Shown in pieces: positions 1 to 5,788 of a stretch of DNA of 23,353 nucleotides. The position numbers were made by a program, and so were the translations under genes. Below the pieces are notes generated by a model. The model ran no database searches, had not been told where the DNA came from, and saw only the letters and a list, made by a program, of their open reading frames with translations. Origin of the DNA: a virus; the IMG/VR virus record IMGVR_UViG_3300045996_000102, positions 1 through 23,353 of that record, one strand, 5' to 3'. How positions within the stretch are numbered: position 1 is the stretch's first letter; every line of letters begins with the position of its first letter.

Positions 1-371
1 GTCCTGTGGTCCGCGGGCGCTCCCAGAAACTGGGCCGCTGTCCCGTCGATGTGTTCTCCGCGTGCGACTCGTCGGCCGAGGTCGGTGAGTGATGCGGCGA
101 GTTGGCCGCCTGCGCTGCGGTTGCATGCTTGGTGGGCTGGGTGCACGTCGTCGTGTTGGCCGTCGGCGATGGCGTGTGGTGTGCCGATGTGGTCCAGTTC
201 CCATGGTTGCCATGTCTGGATGGGGTCGCCGCATCGTGGGCATGGGACTGGTAGGCGTGCAGCCCATCGTCCTCGTAGTTGCTTCCACTGTTGGCCACTG
301 AGTTGCTTGCCACCAACGTGTTGGTGCCGTGACCCGTGGCGTGGGTTGCTGCCGCGCGGGTTGGTCACCAC
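1..371 (-). CDS. HNH endonuclease, 3' end cut by window edge
   Basis: I translated this frame by hand; it is open from a GTG at 371 to the left edge (123 residues visible). It carries a zinc-ribbon pair CPRC (residues 44-47) and then an HNH signature: WELDH (D60, H61), later H80, and C83-N84 in the pattern H-x2-CN. This is the beta-beta-alpha metal nuclease fold. The start is the first of two tandem GTG codons because AGAGG lies 8 nt upstream; no ATG exists in the frame and a TAG closes it at 510-512. Residues 5-20 are Arg/His/Gly-rich and likely disordered. In HK97-like phages an HNH protein encoded next to the terminase helps cut DNA at cos during packaging; that role is inferred from family knowledge. 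Its C-terminus is not visible. Confidence 0.8.
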   Translation of the reverse strand, partial: MVTNPRGSNPRHGSRHQHVGGKQLSGQQWKQLRGRWAARLPVPCPRCGDPIQTWQPWELDHIGTPHAIADGQHDDVHPAHQACNRSAGGQLAASLTDLGRRVARGEHIDGTAAQFLGAPADHR

Positions 372-400
372 CTGCGAAACCTCTGCGCTGTTGGTGCTGT

Positions 401-409
401 TTGTCCACA
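401..409 (+). promoter_or_regulatory. DnaA box, actinobacterial type
   Basis: TTGTCCACA matches exactly the DnaA-binding nonamer preferred in Streptomyces and mycobacteria. It lies about 90 bp from the iteron array and 30 bp upstream of the HNH start. A single 9-mer can occur by chance; its position next to iterons is what makes it worth annotating. Confidence 0.45.
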
Positions 410-489
410 GTTCGTCAGCCAGCCCGCAACCTGAGGCAGCATCCTCAGCCGGGGTGGTTGTCCTTGGTAGTCCTGTGGCAGTCCTATAG

Positions 490-558
490 ATGCCTCGTAT
501 GTGCAACCCCTAGGGGTTGCGTATGTGCAACCCCTCATGCCTCGTATGTGCAACCCCT
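490..558 (+). repeat. Three direct repeats (iterons) of 15 bp
   Basis: GTATGTGCAACCCCT occurs exactly at 497-511, 521-535 and 544-558, giving a period of 24 and 23 bp, about two helical turns. Copies 1 and 3 also share the preceding ATGCCTC (490-496 and 537-543). Such spacing puts all sites on one face of the helix, as in iteron origins and repressor arrays. The spacers are only 8-9 nt, so this is not a CRISPR. Confidence 0.85.
503..520. repeat. 18-bp perfect palindrome overlapping iteron 1
   Basis: GCAACCCCTAGGGGTTGC reads the same on both strands. Its left half is the GCAACCCC end of iteron 1, so the spacer between iterons 1 and 2 holds an inverted partial copy of the repeat. This suggests a dimeric binding site embedded in the array. 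Confidence 0.75.
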
Positions 559-601
559 GACCATGGTGGCGATGGCAGGCCCGGGGAGGGTTATGCACAT
601 T

Positions 602-617
602 CCCACAAGGCTGTGGG
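602..617. repeat. Short hairpin CCCACA-AGGC-TGTGGG
   Basis: Perfect 6-bp arms with a 4-nt loop lie just after TTATGCACA and before a second ATGCACA site. It could be a weak terminator or part of the origin/operator structure. No T-tract follows. Confidence 0.4.
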
Positions 618-683
618 CGCGACATATGCACAGCCCTGCTGGCGTCTGGCGACGTAGGCCCAGCGCATGGCATTGTCGGTGCC

Positions 684-794
684 ATGACTTATCAAGTGGT
701 GCTGACCGTGCCCGACTCAGTGGACTACGCAGACCTAGCGATGGCGTTGGAGGAGGCGCTGCCGGAGGACGTGACCTACGACCTGCGTTCATAG
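684..794 (+). CDS. Small rightward protein, 36 aa, unknown
   Basis: ATG at 684 to TAG at 792-794. The product is acidic, starts MTYQVVLTVPDSV and then holds a helix-like segment DYADLAMALEEALPED. It looks like a small alpha/beta protein with no recognised family. It is convergent with the winged-helix gene and overlaps its 3' end by 6 bp, as real tail-to-tail genes often do. It would be driven from the repeat-bearing control region. No strong ribosome site is visible. The regular hydrophobic pattern supports coding; the short length limits confidence. Confidence 0.5.
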   Translation: MTYQVVLTVPDSVDYADLAMALEEALPEDVTYDLRS

Positions 795-1109
795 CAGCGT
801 CAGTCGGTACACCTGATGGCGGTGGCCCCGGTTCGGCCACTCGTCCACGTCCACCAGCTTTGCGTCACGCAGTTCAGTGAGTGCCCGATACACAGCGCTG
901 CGACCACCAGCGGTGAGCCCACGGTGACCCATGCATGAGGCGAGGTGTTCCCAGCCTCGGAAGTAACAGGCCTCTGGTGTGTCCTTGGTGCCTGTGTCGT
1001 GTGCGTTCAACGCCATCAGCAGCAGCACATATCGGCTGGTGTTGCTGATGTCGTCCAGCCGCCCCGCCATGGCTAGCACCTCGACCTGGCGGGCCAACTG
1101 CGTACCCAC
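789..1109 (-). CDS. Winged-helix DNA-binding protein, replication-initiator-like
   Basis: A 106-aa protein with the layout of small actinophage winged-helix proteins: an N-terminal helical part ending in RYVLLLMALNAHDT, then YFRGWEHLASCMG (about residues 49-61), a recognition-helix region GRSAVYRALTELRDAKLVDV (about 69-88) and a basic wing ending in QVYRLTLL. Such proteins resemble the N-terminal domains of phage replisome organisers or replication initiators. GTG start, 1 nt after the stop of the upstream zinc protein, so translation is probably coupled. It is the last gene of the early leftward operon and lies 230 bp from the iterons, which it might bind; that is inference. Confidence 0.7.
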   Translation of the reverse strand: MGTQLARQVEVLAMAGRLDDISNTSRYVLLLMALNAHDTGTKDTPEACYFRGWEHLASCMGHRGLTAGGRSAVYRALTELRDAKLVDVDEWPNRGHRHQVYRLTLL

Positions 1110-1110
1110 G

Positions 1111-1368
1111 TCAGCGTCTGCGCTTGTGGTAGTGGGCTCGCTCGGTGTTGAGGTCGTGGAGCAACTGGCAGCGGTCGCAGTACGTGCCGGGTGGTGCGTC
1201 GGCGGCGAGCATCTGACCGCAGCGTGGGCACCTGTTCAGTTGGTCGTAGCGGCTGACGTGCTCAGCGGTCTGGTGCCCGCTGGGTGTGGTGCATGGTTCC
1301 CCTGGACCTGCGCCGCACGTGTCGCAGGCGTACGACCTGAGGATGATGCGCCATGTGCTCAGCGCCAT
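1111..1368 (-). CDS. Double zinc-ribbon protein, 85 aa
   Basis: Two metal sites can be seen. The first is C15-x2-C18 with GAGPGEPC26 and histidines 32/37, matching a common actinobacterial zinc finger of the form CxxCGAxPGxxC...H. The second is C47-x2-C50 with C64-x2-C67, a classical zinc ribbon. The C-terminus is basic (HKRRR), fitting nucleic-acid binding. The ATG at 1368 overlaps the upstream methyltransferase gene by 10 nt; longer upstream readings in this frame are not protein-like. The exact role is unknown. Confidence 0.7.
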   Translation of the reverse strand: MALSTWRIILRSYACDTCGAGPGEPCTTPSGHQTAEHVSRYDQLNRCPRCGQMLAADAPPGTYCDRCQLLHDLNTERAHYHKRRR

Positions 1369-2159
1369 GACTGCACGTCCAGCAGCTCGGCGATGGCCCA
1401 TGCAGCCTGCTGTGGCACGACGCCGTTCCCGAGCGCACGCAGTTGCTGGTTGTACGTCAGCCCGGGCACGTCGGTGACCCAGCCGTCGGGGAGGCCCATC
1501 ATCCACTCGACAAACCGTGGGGCGAGTCGTGGACCTTTCGGCCCGTCCTCCACGGGTGCTGGTGCAGCCCTCCCGAGCACGCCAGCCCAGCGGTGCACTG
1601 CGACATCGAACGGGCCCCAGTCCACGTCTGGCTGTTCCCCTGGTAGCGGGATGGCCAACTGCTCGCCCGGTGGGTCCAAGTCATCTGGCACACGTGCGAG
1701 GGCTGGCCCCACCCAGTTCAGCCCGGGTGACTTGCGCCGACCTTGTGACTCGGCGCCCAGATTCTTTGCGTCCTGCGTGGAGGGCGTGGGCAGCATGTAG
1801 TCAGCGGGTGTGTAGTGACCGGGCAGCAGCGGCATGCCGTCCAGCACCGACTGCACGATCACTGACAGCGCTGGCCCGTGCATGGTGCCGGTGCGCCGCT
1901 TCACGTCAGCGCGTCGTGCCTGCCACTGCTGTGGTGTCTCGGTGTTCTCGGAGTGGAACGGGTTGGGCGTGGGCAACAATGAACGATCGGAAGCGGACGT
2001 GCGGGGCGCCAACCTCTGACGCTTGTACGCCCGTCCACTGGCAGTCATACCTGAGACTGGCCAAGTCTCCGACCACACGCCCATATGCCCGCATGTGCAC
2101 ACCTGCGGTGTCTCCCACGCATCCCGGGCAGGGTTCCAGCTCGCTATCAGCTCGGGCAC
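1359..2159 (-). CDS. C5-cytosine methyltransferase, C-terminal/target-recognition protein
   Basis: A 266-aa protein carrying what the upstream methyltransferase gene lacks: RFVEWMMGLPDGW (motif IX-like) and LGNGVVP (motif X, about residues 243-249). The N-terminal part contains VWSETWPVSGMTASGRAY and two LLPTP/MLPTP segments, a pattern I recall from actinobacterial phage methyltransferase C-terminal regions (memory, not a search). The GTG start at 2159 is chosen because AGGAG lies 6 nt upstream (GAGAGGAGCGCACAGTG). The gene begins inside the N-terminal methyltransferase gene and overlaps it by 254 nt in the +1 frame. Together the two products contain a full motif set, suggesting a heterodimeric enzyme like M.AquI, or a frameshifted fusion. 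Confidence 0.75.
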   Translation of the reverse strand: MPELIASWNPARDAWETPQVCTCGHMGVWSETWPVSGMTASGRAYKRQRLAPRTSASDRSLLPTPNPFHSENTETPQQWQARRADVKRRTGTMHGPALSVIVQSVLDGMPLLPGHYTPADYMLPTPSTQDAKNLGAESQGRRKSPGLNWVGPALARVPDDLDPPGEQLAIPLPGEQPDVDWGPFDVAVHRWAGVLGRAAPAPVEDGPKGPRLAPRFVEWMMGLPDGWVTDVPGLTYNQQLRALGNGVVPQQAAWAIAELLDVQSWR

Positions 2160-2523
2160 TGTGCGCTCCTCTCACATTCTCCCAGACCACCAGCCGTGGG
2201 CGCAGCACTGCGATGGCTTCACGCATCGCCACCCACAGGTTGGATCGGGTGCCGGTTGTCATGCCGCCGCGCTTGCCTGCGTGCGACAAGTCCTGGCAGG
2301 GGGTGCCACCCGTGATGACATCGACGGGTGGCACTTGCGACCAGTCCACCTTGGTCACGTCGCCTAGGTTCGGCACGTGCGGGTGGTGGCTGGCCATGAT
2401 GGCTGCTGGTGCTGGCGCACTCTCGGCGTACCACGCCAGACGCGTGTCCACGACGGTGGCCAGTGCCAGTTCCAGACCGCCGTACCCAGCGAACATGGCG
2501 CCGACGGTCAGTGGTGTGTTCAT
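1906..2523 (-). CDS. C5-cytosine DNA methyltransferase, catalytic N-terminal protein
   Basis: A 205-aa protein with the catalytic half of a C5 methyltransferase: motif I FAGYGG (11-16, AdoMet binding), motif IV GGTPCQDLS with nucleophile C76, motif VI ENV (115-117) and motif VIII APHVRFR (173-179). It stops shortly after motif VIII, so the target-recognition domain and motifs IX-X are absent; family members are usually 320-450 aa. These parts are encoded by the overlapping gene at 1359-2159. The ATG overlaps the resolvase stop (ATGA). It probably methylates phage cytosines to escape host restriction. No partner restriction enzyme is present. Confidence 0.85.
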   Translation of the reverse strand: MNTPLTVGAMFAGYGGLELALATVVDTRLAWYAESAPAPAAIMASHHPHVPNLGDVTKVDWSQVPPVDVITGGTPCQDLSHAGKRGGMTTGTRSNLWVAMREAIAVLRPRLVVWENVRGAHSARADSELEPCPGCVGDTAGVHMRAYGRVVGDLASLRYDCQWTGVQASEVGAPHVRFRSFIVAHAQPVPLREHRDTTAVAGTTR

Positions 2524-2870
2524 CGTGCTGGCACTTTCAGCCGGTCCACGCGGATGAGCGTGGGAGCGATACGCACGGCGTACAGGTCCACCCAGCCACC
2601 GACTGAACGGCAGGCGAGCAGCGCCCGGGCGCCAGCCTGTTCAGCCGCTTCCACGAGGGCCAGCCGCTCGGCTGGGCTGATGCGTGGGCGTTCATCCCGG
2701 CGTGTGACTTTGCAGGACACCAGTAGCGGTTTCTTGTCGCCTCGTAGGGCCACGATGTCGGCTGGGCCCAGCGAGCCAGCGGCGCGCACCACCACCCACC
2801 CGTGGGCGCGTAGCGCGTCACGTGTCTGGCGTTCGAAGTAGTCACCCCGCTGGCGGTTGCTGTTCGCCAT
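2520..2870 (-). CDS. Hjc-like resolvase / PD-(D/E)XK nuclease
   Basis: A 116-aa protein matching small Hjc-type Holliday junction resolvases: RGDYFERQ (E13), RAAGSLGPADIVALRG (S33, D38) and VSCKV (K54), then a helical segment ISPAERLALVEAAEQAGARALLA. In archaeal Hjc the third motif is ExK; here the acidic position is Ser (SCK), and I recall actinophage relatives with QCK. It may therefore bind or cut junctions with altered chemistry. It probably resolves recombination or replication intermediates made by the neighbouring RecT-like and exonuclease proteins. ATG start with AGGA close upstream; it overlaps the Cys-rich gene by 29 nt. Longer upstream reading in this frame runs through the previous genes and is rejected. 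Confidence 0.72.
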   Translation of the reverse strand: MANSNRQRGDYFERQTRDALRAHGWVVVRAAGSLGPADIVALRGDKKPLLVSCKVTRRDERPRISPAERLALVEAAEQAGARALLACRSVGGWVDLYAVRIAPTLIRVDRLKVPAR

Positions 2871-3042
2871 CGTCCTGGTGCTCCGCGTTCCATACGTCCT
2901 CCGAGCCGTCGTTATAGCCAGCGTCGTAACCCGCATCGAAACCCTGCTGGTACGCGTCCTGAGGCTGGTCCTCGCTGCCGTCAGCGCAGCGCGGGCAGCC
3001 TGCACATGTGCAGTCATGGCATGTGCAGATGCCGCTAGACAT
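2842..3042 (-). CDS. Cys-rich acidic mini-protein, 66 aa
   Basis: The first 20 residues contain six cysteines in the order CTCHDCTCAGCPRC, an unusual dense metal-binding knuckle. The rest is acidic and Gln/Tyr/Gly-rich, with a short repeat GFDAGYDAGYNDG. The ATG has GGAGG 6 nt upstream and overlaps the methyltransferase stop by 8 nt. The function is not recognised; the spacing of cysteines would suit zinc or another soft metal. It sits between a methyltransferase and a nuclease in the early operon. Confidence 0.65.
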   Translation of the reverse strand: MSSGICTCHDCTCAGCPRCADGSEDQPQDAYQQGFDAGYDAGYNDGSEDVWNAEHQDDGEQQPPAG

Positions 3043-4147
3043 CTGCCACCTCCGTCAGTCGCTGGTGGGTGGTGTCCACTGCGTCGGCGTCGATGTCGCA
3101 GCCCACAAACCGTCGGTCGGTGGCGACACATGCGGCGGCGGTGGTGCCGCCGCCTAGGAACGGGTCGGCCACCAACTGGCCCGGTCTGGTGAACGTCTGC
3201 ACCACCTGCGTGAACGCGTCGAGGTTCTGGCCCCAGTAGTGGTGGCCCTTGTCGTCGCCGCTGCTGCGGAACACGTCGTGGAAGCGCGGCCCACCGCCGT
3301 AGATGAGCAGTGGTTTCCAACCTTGGATGACTCGTCGCGCATGGACGGTGCCGTGCGCCCCTGGCGTGAGGTAGGCGCACGTCCAGCGGTAGGGCCGATG
3401 GCCACTGAGGCGGGCGAACACCTCAGGCAGGTACATGTGCCCGCTGAGCACCACCAGCACGCCATCTGGTGTCAGCACGTCGTCAGCCCACTCGGCCAGC
3501 TCGCTGAACACGTGCAGGTGCTCGGCTGGGTAGGGCGGGTCAGTGATGATGGCGTCAACGTTCCGCAGACCACCCAACACCTGCGTGAAGTCGCCCACCT
3601 CGAGGGTCACCGTCGGTGGCAGTGCACGCAGCCGTGCGGCGTCCTCCAGCCCGTGGCGGTCGCGTGTCCTGGCTGCACGTGCGTACCTGGCGTCACGCAG
3701 CAGCCGATACCGCGCCACCTCCTTGTTGTGTCGGGTGGCGTCGGCCACCAGACCCTTGATGTCGTCCACGGTGAACGTGTCACGGATGGCCCGGGCCTCA
3801 GACACCATGCGATGGCTGAGGCCCAGTTCTGAGTACGTCGCTGGCGTATCCCCTTCGGATTCCGAAGGGGTTACGGGTGGGCGACCGCGACCGCCGCTGG
3901 CGTCGTGCACTTGGCCGGTGCGCTGCGCCTCGTCCACCACGTCGGCCAACTTGCGGTCACACAGCAGTTTCACTTCCTGCGCCATGTTGATGGCAGCAGT
4001 GCCTAGCCGCGCCTGCCGCGCCAACACCTCCACAGCCGACGCCATGGCGTGCAGACCCATCACCGAGGTGATGTCCCGGGCCTGTTCCAGTTGCTGGTGC
4101 GCCGCTGTCAGTTGTGCCAGTGCGTGCTGCTCGGGCTGCTCGGTCAC
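3035..4147 (-). CDS. DPPY-type DNA (adenine-N6 or cytosine-N4) methyltransferase with N-terminal helical domain
   Basis: 370 aa. The C-terminal half is an AdoMet amino-methyltransferase with motif IV DPPY (203-206) placed before motif I DPFLGGGTT (328-336) and VGCDID (348-353), the beta-class order. Residues 10-75 are predicted helical; about 80-150 include SELGLSHRMVSEARAI, similar to phage proteins that fuse a helix-turn-helix-like region to a methyltransferase. A palindromic element (3843-3872) encodes the linker TPSESEGDTP (93-102). The GTG start at 4147 gives a GTGA overlap with the upstream gene and has GGAGG 8 nt before it; the longer ATG option at 4207 would add 20 residues and overlap more. 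It probably protects phage DNA. Confidence 0.82.
   Translation of the reverse strand: MTEQPEQHALAQLTAAHQQLEQARDITSVMGLHAMASAVEVLARQARLGTAAINMAQEVKLLCDRKLADVVDEAQRTGQVHDASGGRGRPPVTPSESEGDTPATYSELGLSHRMVSEARAIRDTFTVDDIKGLVADATRHNKEVARYRLLRDARYARAARTRDRHGLEDAARLRALPPTVTLEVGDFTQVLGGLRNVDAIITDPPYPAEHLHVFSELAEWADDVLTPDGVLVVLSGHMYLPEVFARLSGHRPYRWTCAYLTPGAHGTVHARRVIQGWKPLLIYGGGPRFHDVFRSSGDDKGHHYWGQNLDAFTQVVQTFTRPGQLVADPFLGGGTTAAACVATDRRFVGCDIDADAVDTTHQRLTEVADV
3843..3872. repeat. Intragenic palindromic element, copy 1
   Basis: CCCCTTCGGA-T-TCCGAAGGGG has perfect 10-bp arms around one central base. With the flanks GGCGTAT and TT it is a 30-bp unit that recurs at 20573-20602 with a single difference, at the palindrome centre. 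It lies in frame inside the DPPY methyltransferase gene, in a linker. As RNA it would form a very stable hairpin. Confidence 0.9.
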
Positions 4148-4497
4148 GTCGATGTCCTCCAGTGCAGGTGCAGCAGGTCGGGGTGGTGGTGGTAGTCGTG
4201 CAGCCACCGCAGGTGCATGAGGTGGTCGCGCAGGCTGGTGGCGTCCAGCGGCTCGCGTCTGTCGTGCAGCACGAGGTGGGCAGGCGCATGCGCCATATCA
4301 GCCAGCCGGTTCAGCACGCGCATGGTGTGCTGTGGGTTGGTGCTGGCTTCCAGCAGGTACAGCGGGCGAGCACACCAGCCGCAGTAACCCATCAGGTCCA
4401 CGTCCATGGCGTACGCCCATGAGGGCAGCGCCCAGCGGTGCCAGTCCTGCACCGTGCGGTCGTGGTAGAGGTCCCGGTTCACGATCCGCAGCGGCAT
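4144..4497 (-). CDS. Conserved-looking phage protein, 117 aa, unknown
   Basis: Contains a Cys pair CGWC with a preceding GY and a following LYLLEAS (about residues 36-52), a possible metal or binding site, and a C-terminal region very rich in His (HDYHHHPDLLHLHW). The organisation DVDLMGYCGWCARPLYLLEA resembles a small actinophage family that I recall only as hypothetical. It starts 5 nt after the RecT-like gene and its stop overlaps the methyltransferase GTG (GTGA), so the two are co-translated. No enzymatic motif is visible. Confidence 0.65.
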   Translation of the reverse strand: MPLRIVNRDLYHDRTVQDWHRWALPSWAYAMDVDLMGYCGWCARPLYLLEASTNPQHTMRVLNRLADMAHAPAHLVLHDRREPLDATSLRDHLMHLRWLHDYHHHPDLLHLHWRTST

Positions 4498-4502
4498 GGC
4501 TG

Positions 4503-5591
4503 CTACTCGGTGGGTGGTGGAGGTCGGTCCACGGTGATGGCGCCTGTCTCAGCGTCCATGGCGTACGGCACCGAGCCGTCAGCGATGCTGGCCAGTGTGT
4601 CCAGCACCATCCACGCCTCGTCGCGTGTCACGTCCTTGGTGGATTCCACCGGGTGTTCCAAGATGGCCGACACCATCGCCAGCCGCTCCTCACGGGTGGA
4701 CGCGGTGCCCAGCTCGCGGGTCAGCGCTGCGTGCATGGCCCGCAACTGGCCGGGGCCGATGAGTGGTGGACCGAAACCTGGCGGTGGCGCCTCGGGTGGT
4801 GGCTGCTCGGGCTGCACGTCTGGCAGCGGCACGTCCTCCACGGGCTTGCTGGTGTCAGCGGGCCTGACCGCCCCCTGCCGAGGTGGGGGAACCTTGACAG
4901 GGGGCGGCGATGTGGGAGCAGGCTCAGCATGCGCCCACGGCTCACTGGTGGCCATATCCCGTACTGGTGAAAGGTCGGTGGCGTCTGTGTCCACGGGCGG
5001 CTTGCGCTTGCGCTGTAGGGCCTTGCGTGGCTTGTCCTGGTCGGGCTGCTCGGGTGCCCACGACTCCACCGCCAACACGTCGGCCTCATCCTCAGCGACG
5101 TAGCCCAGACCTTTCACCACGTCGGGGAACAGCACGCGGGCAAGGTCGCCGGTAGCGCGGGCCATCAGCATGGCGCGTGGGTAGTTCTGCCAGTTCTTAC
5201 GACCCAGCAGACCAGCAGCCCGGGCCATATCGGTGTTCCAGTCCACCGTCACCCGTTCAGTCTCAGGCCGACCAGCACGCAGACCTGACACCCGCACCCG
5301 GGTGCCGCTCATCTCATGCACCACCAGCGAGTGGCCAGCGCTGAGGATGAGGGCGCGCATCAGTTCCGCGCTGGGTGCCGGTCGGCCCTCCACCACGTGG
5401 ATGCTGGCCAGCGCCTGCATGGGCGTGATGCCCAGTTCATGCCCGTACAAGATGGCAGCGGCGATGGCGTCGGGCCTGTTGCGGAACGCAGCGGGCACAA
5501 ACTCGGTCTGGCTGAGCACGTCAGCCAACTGGCGTGCAGGCACCAGCATTTCCACCCAGCTCGTGGGTGTCTCAGCGACCTGGAGGCTCAT
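4503..5591 (-). CDS. RecT-like single-strand annealing protein
   Basis: 362 aa. Residues 15-175 match the RecT-like proteins of actinophages: ILYGHELGITPMQALASI, then SAELMRALILSAGH, WNTDMARAAGLLGRKNWQNYP and MLMARATGDLARVLFPDV. Such proteins coat single-stranded DNA and anneal homologous strands. The middle (about 185-285) is a Pro-rich, charged linker, and the C-terminus holds a small helical domain (about 285-350). It is encoded directly downstream of the RecB-like exonuclease and one small gene, the usual exonuclease plus annealase pair. The ATG overlaps the upstream stop (ATGA). Confidence 0.82.
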   Translation of the reverse strand: MSLQVAETPTSWVEMLVPARQLADVLSQTEFVPAAFRNRPDAIAAAILYGHELGITPMQALASIHVVEGRPAPSAELMRALILSAGHSLVVHEMSGTRVRVSGLRAGRPETERVTVDWNTDMARAAGLLGRKNWQNYPRAMLMARATGDLARVLFPDVVKGLGYVAEDEADVLAVESWAPEQPDQDKPRKALQRKRKPPVDTDATDLSPVRDMATSEPWAHAEPAPTSPPPVKVPPPRQGAVRPADTSKPVEDVPLPDVQPEQPPPEAPPPGFGPPLIGPGQLRAMHAALTRELGTASTREERLAMVSAILEHPVESTKDVTRDEAWMVLDTLASIADGSVPYAMDAETGAITVDRPPPPTE

Positions 5592-5788
5592 CGCCGCGCC
5601 TGCCGGTCTAGCAGGTCCTCGCCGTCGATGCGCTCGGCTGCGCTGGCTGCGACCAGCAGCACCCGGGCCACGTCGTCCAGCGGCTTGCCCATGCGCAGCA
5701 GCCAGATGGCGCGCTGCACGCCCTTGTTCAGCACGTGCTCAGCGGGTCGCGTCATGCGCCGCCCGGGCTTGTATCCACCGATGATCAT
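5588..5788 (-). CDS. Small helical protein between exonuclease and RecT-like genes, 66 aa
   Basis: A basic N-terminus (YKPGRRMTRP) is followed by two amphipathic helices (EHVLNKGVQRAIWLLRMG and LDDVARVLLVAASAAERI). ATGA overlaps at both ends make it a genuine operon member. I recognise no family. Its place between the exonuclease and the annealase suggests a helper of recombination, which is inference only. Confidence 0.65.
   Translation of the reverse strand: MIIGGYKPGRRMTRPAEHVLNKGVQRAIWLLRMGKPLDDVARVLLVAASAAERIDGEDLLDRQARR

Larger units (their letters stand above)
372..683. promoter_or_regulatory. Divergent control or replication-origin-like region
   Basis: About 310 bp without a gene lies between the leftward HNH gene and the rightward 36-aa gene. 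It holds a DnaA box (TTGTCCACA, 401-409), three direct repeats (497-558), an 18-bp palindrome (503-520), two inverted TGCACA sites (594-599 and 627-632, the first inside TTATGCACA, one mismatch from TTATCCACA) and a small hairpin (602-617). The cluster fits a phage replication origin or a multi-operator switch. Which one cannot be decided from sequence alone. Confidence 0.55.

Noticed and set aside
497-558. CRISPR-like direct repeats
   Set aside because: Repeats are only 15 bp with 8-9 nt spacers and no cas genes; an iteron or operator array fits better.
979-2557. Long plus-strand frames opposite the methyltransferase and zinc genes
   Set aside because: No ribosome sites, low-complexity products, and the minus strand carries catalytic motifs throughout.
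2871-3380. N-terminal extension of the resolvase frame
   Set aside because: It is an Arg/His-rich alternative frame of the methyltransferase and Cys-rich genes; the nuclease homology starts at the ATG at 2870.
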